Assembly (NCBI GenBank): GCA_905371275.1
Contig: CAJPLH010000066.1
Location: 1 to 9,883 of the forward strand
DNA length: 9,883 nt
Source of the DNA: Prevotellaceae bacterium
Lineage (GTDB): Bacteria > Bacteroidota > Bacteroidia > Bacteroidales > Bacteroidaceae
Direction: 5' to 3'
Shown here: in pieces, positions 6,501 to 9,883 of the stretch
Layout: every line of letters starts with the position of its first letter
Numbering within the stretch: the first letter of the stretch is position 1
Notes under the pieces: model-generated
Databases searched by the model: none
Seen by the model: the letters and a program-made list of their open reading frames with translations, nothing else
What the model was told of the DNA's origin: nothing
Position numbers and translations under genes: made by a program

Positions 6501-6524
6501 TGTGACACTTGTGACAGCAAAAAA
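6501..6524 (-). repeat. Right arm of the perfect 24-bp inverted repeat
   Basis: Exact reverse complement of 6109-6132, carrying TGTGACA twice separated by CT. It is followed after 15 nt by the right alternating purine-pyrimidine tract at 6540-6562. Confidence 0.85.
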
Positions 6525-6656
6525 GCAAAAACTCCTGTGATGCGTGCGTGCGCGTACGCGCGAGAGGATGGTTTTATAGGTATTTTTACAATTCAATTTT
6601 CCCGTTTTTCAATTTCCACTTTTCCGTGTCGTTCATTCCCCTCCATTGCGTTCTAA

Positions 6657-6788
6657 AAAACGAGCCGTTACTTCTCTCAAAACGACACGTTGTTTCTCAT
6701 AAAACGACACGTTGTTTCTCTCAAAACGACACGTTGTTTCTCCCAAAACAACACGTCGTTTTTTCTAAAACAAGCCGTCGTTTTATTT
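6657..6788. repeat. Six-unit 22-bp tandem repeat
   Basis: Units start at 6657, 6679, 6701, 6723, 6745 and 6767. Units 2-4 are identical through AAAACGACACGTTGTTTC and differ only in the last two bases. Unit 1 has four changes. Units 5 and 6 read AAAACAA-n-CGTCGTTTT, which is close to the reverse complement of the core of units 2-4, so the array appears to change orientation. Each unit contains an imperfect palindrome (AACGAC/GTTGTT). The period is not a multiple of three and no spacers exist, so this is neither a coding repeat nor a CRISPR array. Confidence 0.88.
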
Positions 6789-6886
6789 CTACTTACACCT
6801 CTATTTTCATAGAGCCAAACTTTCTCACTATGCTTCATTCATCGTCAACCTCAATGACTAGTGTTTTATCACTTAATGAAATACAG

Positions 6887-6927
6887 AACGGAGGTATTGC
6901 AAAACTCGTTTTTGCAGTACCTCCGTT
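6887..6927 (+). repeat. 41-nt hairpin element, copy 1 (left of the orphan nuclease)
   Basis: An 18-bp stem (6887-6904 with 6910-6927, one T-G pair) closes a CTCGT loop. Copy 2 at 8221-8261 is the same element on the minus strand, 36/41 identical. No T tract follows on either strand. In the direction of the neighbouring minus-strand gene the T-G pair becomes an A-C mismatch, so this copy is not in the best orientation to end that transcript, although it lies 83 nt beyond its stop codon. Confidence 0.8.
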
Positions 6928-7010
6928 GGTAGAGAATTGATGTCAATAAGGTTTATTTTGAACAGAATTACTCCTTGCTTTAGAAGGTGCGTTCAAATAC
7001 AAAGAATTGA

Positions 7011-8108
7011 TTACAAATAGCGTTGCGCAGTTTCGCGGAGAACAGCCTCATATTGAAAAATGTCATCAAGAGTATCTATGGGATGACGCGTTTCTTTCTT
7101 CTCGGCATCAAATACACCAAGGTATTTTTGTTTGGCATTAAAGTGCAAACGACAAATGGGGCGGCGATTATTGTCATCAGCTAAAATGCCAAAATAAGAA
7201 ATCGTGTCGCGTGCAAAAATGCGTTCCGCAGGTAAGACAGTTCGCACTATTGCTTTCACAATATGGAAACCCTCTATTTCCTCTTCGGTTGTCACAATTC
7301 TATCGTCACGATTGCTTGTACTAGCAGTTTCTTCCTCACTTTGGGAAGATTCAACAGGAGATGATACCGAGGTACTTGTTGAATTATCGATTTCTTCCTC
7401 AACACCAATAGCCGTTTTAAGGCGAGAAGACACAATGTCGTTCACATAAGACGACAACGCACGCTTGACCAATGCAGTAAATTGTTCTTGCTTTTGAGTG
7501 GTAAACACACCGCTAACGATGCGTTTACTGAGCATCTTCACGAAATCAGCAGATGGCTCTTCGAATTCAATAGCTAGTTCAGCCTTGAGTTCCCTCATAT
7601 ATTTGAGGTCATTCGCTGTGCTAAGCACATTGTCAATGTTGAAGTAGGATTTATGGAATTTCTTTAATTCCTCAATCTGTCCACTACTTAAGTTCTGCAA
7701 ATCAACTTCCAAGAATGGCTTCTCGTCCATTTTGTTGGGTTCTTCTATGTCAGTATAGAATCTATAGACAATGCCATTCGTCAAAACTCCAAACTTTGCT
7801 TTAGACACGGTGTAGTATCTCAACAATTGAGTTTCGTGCAAATCCAAATTTTGTGCCCAATGCTTGCATTCAATCAATATCACTGGGTCATTGCCATTCA
7901 TAATTGCGTAGTCGATTTTCTCGTTTTTCTTTTTGCCTATGTCACAACACATCTCTGGCACAACTTCAAGAGGATTGAACACATCATAGCCTAAAGCTAC
8001 TATAAATGGCATAATGAGAGCATTCTTTGTTGCTTCTTCAGTATTTAGAGCATCCTTTAATACTGCGATTCTCTCTGATATTTGTCGAATTTGGTCTTTG
8101 AAATCCAT
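7011..8108 (-). CDS. Stand-alone HsdR_N-like PD-(D/E)XK nuclease
   Basis: The 365-residue protein resembles the N-terminal nuclease domain of type I restriction HsdR subunits, in the solo form often annotated as 'restriction endonuclease or methylase' (COG4748-like; assigned from memory). The leading helix 'TEEATKNALIMPFIVALGYDVFNP' (23-46) is characteristic. The PD-(D/E)XK core is D66 ('KIDYA'), then E80-C81-K82 in 'ILIECKHW', and QxxxY at Q94-Y98, a motif of HsdR/RecB-type nucleases. A Ser/Glu-rich linker (about 238-270) leads to a second conserved-looking domain, 271-365 ('FARDTISYFGILADDNNRRPICRLHFN'), possibly for target or partner binding. There is no helicase domain, and no HsdM, HsdS or other partner beside it, so it cannot be a complete type I system here. 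Codon choice is more AT-rich and Lys-rich than in the genes to the left, compatible with transfer. A promoter lies just upstream. Cellular role (defence, housekeeping or selfish) is unknown. Confidence 0.82.
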   Translation of the reverse strand: MDFKDQIRQISERIAVLKDALNTEEATKNALIMPFIVALGYDVFNPLEVVPEMCCDIGKKKNEKIDYAIMNGNDPVILIECKHWAQNLDLHETQLLRYYTVSKAKFGVLTNGIVYRFYTDIEEPNKMDEKPFLEVDLQNLSSGQIEELKKFHKSYFNIDNVLSTANDLKYMRELKAELAIEFEEPSADFVKMLSKRIVSGVFTTQKQEQFTALVKRALSSYVNDIVSSRLKTAIGVEEEIDNSTSTSVSSPVESSQSEEETASTSNRDDRIVTTEEEIEGFHIVKAIVRTVLPAERIFARDTISYFGILADDNNRRPICRLHFNAKQKYLGVFDAEKKETRHPIDTLDDIFQYEAVLRETAQRYL

Positions 8109-8146
8109 AATTGGGTGTTAGATTGAGGAAAAGAATCTGTATGTTG

Positions 8147-8178
8147 CAAAGGTAAGAAAATTTCAAGACACTCACAAG
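8147..8178 (-). promoter_or_regulatory. Probable promoter of the orphan nuclease gene
   Basis: On the minus strand, TACCTTTG (8154-8147) matches the -7 consensus TAnnTTTG. CTTG (8178-8175) lies 20 nt upstream and differs from the -33 consensus TTTG by one base. The start codon at 8108 is 38 nt downstream of the -7 box, so the leader is short. Confidence 0.7.
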
Positions 8179-8213
8179 GATTTAACGGAAAAGAGCCTAA
8201 TTACCGCTTTGGC

Positions 8214-8261
8214 AAAAACAAAAGGAGATGCTGCAAAAACGAGTTTTGCAACACCTCCTTT
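8214..8261 (-). terminator. Lactate dehydrogenase terminator; 41-nt hairpin element, copy 2
   Basis: Read on the minus strand, 8261-8221 forms an 18-bp stem (with G-U pairs) and a CTCGT loop, followed by TTTTGTTTTT, 60 nt after the lactate dehydrogenase stop codon. On the plus strand two pairs become A-C mismatches, so the minus orientation is the functional one. The hairpin is the inverted second copy of 6887-6927. Two smaller hairpins (8268-8282 and 8294-8309) lie between it and the stop codon. Confidence 0.8.
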
Positions 8262-8321
8262 TTTGTGATCTCTATGAGAGATAAAGAGTGATTTCAGTTG
8301 GTGAACTGAGTAGAAAGGAGA

Positions 8322-9320
8322 TTAGCCTTGCACGGGATGACTGAAGGGCTTACCCTCTGCAAGTTCGCGTACACTGTTGAGCGTGGTGGTGGCAATGTTG
8401 TTGAGAGCTTCTTCGGTGAAGAAGGCTTGGTGAGAGGTCAAAACAACGTTGGGCGCACTGAGCAAACGCGCAAGTACGTCGTCTTTGATCATGTTGTCAC
8501 TGCGGTCTTCATAGAAGTATTCTTTTTCTTCTTCATACACATCAAGACCTGCGGAACCGATTTGGTGGGTGCGAAGTCCTTCAATCAAATCTTCTGTGTT
8601 GATGAGTTTACCACGACCGGTGTTGATGATCATCACGCCTTTCTTCATCTTGGCAATGCTTTCGGAGTTAATGATGTGTTTGGTGTCGGGCGTGAGTGGG
8701 CAGTGCAGAGAGATGATGTCGGATTTGGCGTAGAGGGTGTCGAGGTCTACCACTTCTACATCATATTGCTTTGCAAATTCGTGGTCGGGATAGAGGTCGT
8801 AGGCCATAATGCGCATACCAAATCCGTGGAGGATTTTGATGAGTACCTTAGCGATTTTACCCATACCCACAAGGCCTACGGTGCGGCCGTTCATATCAAA
8901 CCCTAAGAGGCCTTTCAAACGGAAGTTTCCATCGCGTGTGCGGTTTACTGCGCGGTAAATCTTGCGGTTGAGGCTAAGCATGAGGGCTACGGCATATTCA
9001 GCCACAGCATAGGGAGAATAGGCAGGAACGTGCACCACATCGATGCGTCCTTTGGCGGCTTTGAGGTCGACATTGTTGAAACCAGCGCAGCGCAATGCGA
9101 TGAGTTTCACCCCATATTCCACCAATTTATCGATAACTTGAGCGTTGCATTCTGCATTGACGAAGATGCACACTACATCTGCGCCCTTAGCGAGGGGAAC
9201 AGTTTTGAGAGAAAGGTGCTCTTTGTAGTACTGGATATCGAAACCGTAGTCAGCATTGGTTGCTGCGAAAGACGTTTCGTCGTAAGAATGACTGTCGAAA
9301 AATGCAATTTTAAGTGCCAT
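8322..9320 (-). CDS. ldhA: D-lactate dehydrogenase (2-hydroxyacid dehydrogenase family)
   Basis: The enzyme reduces pyruvate to D-lactate with NADH in the cytoplasm, regenerating NAD during fermentation. With the start at 9320 it has 332 residues, the usual length, and begins 'MALKIAFFDSHSYDETSF', a normal family N-terminus. Visible sites: 'LRCAGFNNVD' at 76-85 (substrate region), 'VGLVGMGKIA' at 148-157 (Rossmann nucleotide loop) with the acidic D175 that favours NAD, catalytic Arg R236 in 'NTGRG', Glu E264 in 'GLDVYEEE', and His H297 in 'LTSHQAF'. The loop reads GMGKIA where many relatives have GTGKIG. An in-frame ATG at 9404 would add 28 His/Pro-rich residues not expected in the family; it was rejected. 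A consensus promoter lies about 105 nt upstream of the chosen start and a terminator follows the gene, so it is a single-gene unit. Confidence 0.94.
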   Translation of the reverse strand: MALKIAFFDSHSYDETSFAATNADYGFDIQYYKEHLSLKTVPLAKGADVVCIFVNAECNAQVIDKLVEYGVKLIALRCAGFNNVDLKAAKGRIDVVHVPAYSPYAVAEYAVALMLSLNRKIYRAVNRTRDGNFRLKGLLGFDMNGRTVGLVGMGKIAKVLIKILHGFGMRIMAYDLYPDHEFAKQYDVEVVDLDTLYAKSDIISLHCPLTPDTKHIINSESIAKMKKGVMIINTGRGKLINTEDLIEGLRTHQIGSAGLDVYEEEKEYFYEDRSDNMIKDDVLARLLSAPNVVLTSHQAFFTEEALNNIATTTLNSVRELAEGKPFSHPVQG

Positions 9321-9423
9321 AATAAATGAATTCTTTGGATGATGATAGTTGTGTCTATGTGTGGAAGGATGAGTGGTGGCTCTTTGTGGGAGTTTTTCAA
9401 GCATCCTTCCCTTGTTCTTGGTG

Positions 9424-9455
9424 CAAAGTTAGGGAGTTTCAGTGGGTGCAACAAA
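9424..9455 (-). promoter_or_regulatory. Bacteroidetes-type promoter of the lactate dehydrogenase gene
   Basis: On the minus strand TTTG (9455-9452), 20 nt, then TAACTTTG (9431-9424) match the consensus exactly. This leaves an untranslated leader of roughly 95-100 nt before the start at 9320, and argues that the ATG at 9404, only 20 nt past the -7 box, is not the main start. The -33 element lies in the T tract of the terminator of the gene upstream. Confidence 0.78.
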
Positions 9456-9501
9456 AAAATGGCACAGCAAAGCTATGATTTGTGCAATGCTGTGCCATTT
9501 T
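9453..9501 (-). terminator. Intrinsic terminator of the gene at the right edge
   Basis: A perfect 14-bp stem (AAAATGGCACAGCA at 9456-9469 with TGCTGTGCCATTTT at 9488-9501) encloses an 18-nt loop. On the minus strand it runs into seven T residues (9459-9453). It lies 49 nt after the stop of the gene starting beyond the right edge. Confidence 0.85.
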
Positions 9502-9550
9502 GTTTGCAGTGGTTGGCATTTTCGGGTGAAATGTGCCTAACGATGCAAGA

Positions 9551-9883
9551 CTATTCTTTTGTTTTCCGCTTTCGAGGTTTGGTGTTGGCTTTGAGTGCGT
9601 CGGGGTCTTCGATGCTGGCGATGGCGCGCACCTGTTGGTATTTCACAACGGAAAAACCTTCGAGCGCTACTTCAGACAATAAACGGCGTTTCAGATGGAG
9701 TTGGTCTTTGATGTCTTTGATGGTGTTCATCACTCGCGTACCGACAGTTTTGTTTTCAGTGGGTACCGACAATTGGCTCATAAACTGTTGCATCGCCTTG
9801 ACCTCAGTGAGAAAATAGCGTGCTCCTTGTCCCACTCGTTCTGCGAGATGGTCGTTGGTGGCATACTCGTCGTGCACAGCGAT
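9551..9883 (-). CDS. C-terminal part of an unrecognised protein with a basic tail (5' end outside the window)
   Basis: The minus-strand frame is open from the right edge (bases 9883-9881, Ile) to the stop at 9551, giving the last 110 residues. The GTG at 9877-9875 could be read as a start, but the sequence upstream stays open, so the gene probably continues outside. What is seen is helical and charged: 'GARYFLTEVKAMQQFMSQL', 'NKTVGTRVMNTIKDIKDQLHLKRRLL', 'EVALEGFSVVKYQQVRAIASI', then a Lys/Arg-rich tail 'KPRKRKTKE' that could contact nucleic acid. From memory it resembles the C-terminal extension of large Bacteroidales helicase/ATPase proteins of the Pif1/RecD kind, but no helicase motif lies in the window and I do not assign it. 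A good terminator follows. Confidence 0.6.
   Translation of the reverse strand: MAVHDEYATNDHLAERVGQGARYFLTEVKAMQQFMSQLSVPTENKTVGTRVMNTIKDIKDQLHLKRRLLSEVALEGFSVVKYQQVRAIASIEDPDALKANTKPRKRKTKE

Larger units (their letters stand above)
6065..6562. repeat. Nested, partly diverged inverted-repeat region (~0.5 kb)
   Basis: The two ends mirror each other in the same order. The outermost features are alternating purine-pyrimidine tracts (6065-6089 and 6540-6562), each next to a TCTCG/CGAGA word. Inside them is a perfect 24-bp inverted repeat (6109-6132 with 6501-6524). Further in is a perfect 18-bp inverted repeat (6172-6189 with 6346-6363). Outside the tracts the similarity continues weakly: AGAAATTGA near 6019-6027 is mirrored by TCAATTTCC near 6609-6617. 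This suggests an old inverted duplication whose core words have been kept, or a non-autonomous mobile element. No transposase and no clear target-site duplication are seen. Confidence 0.65.
5925..7010. other. Gene-free, palindrome-rich accessory stretch
   Basis: I see no convincing gene in these 1,086 bases. The short open frames present cross the inverted and tandem repeats, share no family motifs and lack promoters. The stretch is visibly AT-rich except for two GC/GT alternating tracts. It holds the nested inverted repeats (6065-6562), the 22-bp tandem array (6657-6788) and a 41-nt hairpin (6887-6927). Near 5936-5970 the words ACCCC, GGGG(T) and CCCC are spaced so that two mutually exclusive small hairpins could form. 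It lies between the tRNA terminator and the orphan nuclease gene. Confidence 0.7.

Noticed and set aside
6065..6562. Retron or other reverse-transcriptase-linked structured RNA
   Set aside because: No reverse transcriptase gene lies anywhere in the window, and the repeat layout does not match msr/msd arrangement clearly.
6657..6788. CRISPR array
   Set aside because: The units are contiguous with no unique spacers, and no cas gene is present.
6548..6940. A 130-codon plus-strand frame through the 22-bp repeats and the left hairpin
   Set aside because: The repeat period is not a multiple of three, so its peptide repeats are a by-product of the DNA repeat; the start lies in the alternating tract.
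6957..6997. TTTGAAC/GTTCAAA stem just beyond the nuclease stop codon
   Set aside because: Seven pairs across a 27-nt loop with no T tract is too weak to call a terminator.
9321..9404. Upstream start of the lactate dehydrogenase at 9404
   Set aside because: The added residues are His/Pro-rich and not family-like, and the ATG lies only about 20 nt from the -7 box.

Overview
The window looks like a chromosomal segment of a Bacteroidales bacterium, most likely Prevotellaceae or a close relative. Three things point there. The gene content is typical: a surE-lpxB pair, and pyrE followed by an SRPBCC protein. Promoters match the Bacteroidetes pattern (TTTG, about 20 nt, TAnnTTTG) rather than the E. 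coli one. Starts lack clear Shine-Dalgarno sequences. The genus call is an inference.

Layout, left to right. Bases 2-5748 are a densely packed, all-forward housekeeping block: the 3' end of a FecB/BtuF-type substrate-binding protein gene, a FecCD/BtuC-type permease, SurE (5'/3'-nucleotidase), LpxB (lipid A disaccharide synthase), PyrE (orotate phosphoribosyltransferase), an SRPBCC-fold protein, and a putative lipoprotein with two CxxC pairs in a Rieske-like segment. A tRNA-Leu(UAA) at 5800-5883 has an almost ideal promoter and a strong intrinsic terminator.

Bases 5925-7010 hold no convincing gene but are full of structure. There is a nested inverted-repeat region (6065-6562) made of alternating purine-pyrimidine tracts, a perfect 24-bp inverted repeat built from paired TGTCACA heptamers, a perfect 18-bp inverted repeat and a central hairpin. 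A six-unit 22-bp tandem repeat follows (6657-6788).

Beyond it, on the minus strand, lies a stand-alone type I restriction HsdR_N-like nuclease gene (7011-8108) with its own promoter. No methylase, specificity or helicase partner is visible. The gene is bracketed by two inward-facing, inverted copies of one 41-nt hairpin (6887-6927 and 8221-8261), 36/41 identical with two compensatory base-pair changes. The stretch between the tRNA terminator and the right hairpin is the accessory part of the window.

The right end returns to housekeeping genes on the minus strand: a D-lactate dehydrogenase (8322-9320) with a consensus promoter, and the 3' end of an unrecognised gene (9551-9883) with a basic C-terminal tail. 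The terminator of that last gene overlaps the lactate dehydrogenase promoter.

Together the left block covers uptake of an iron chelate or corrinoid, outer-membrane lipid A synthesis and nucleotide metabolism, and the right side covers fermentation. The most unusual content is the palindrome-rich DNA and the hairpin-bracketed orphan nuclease between them.
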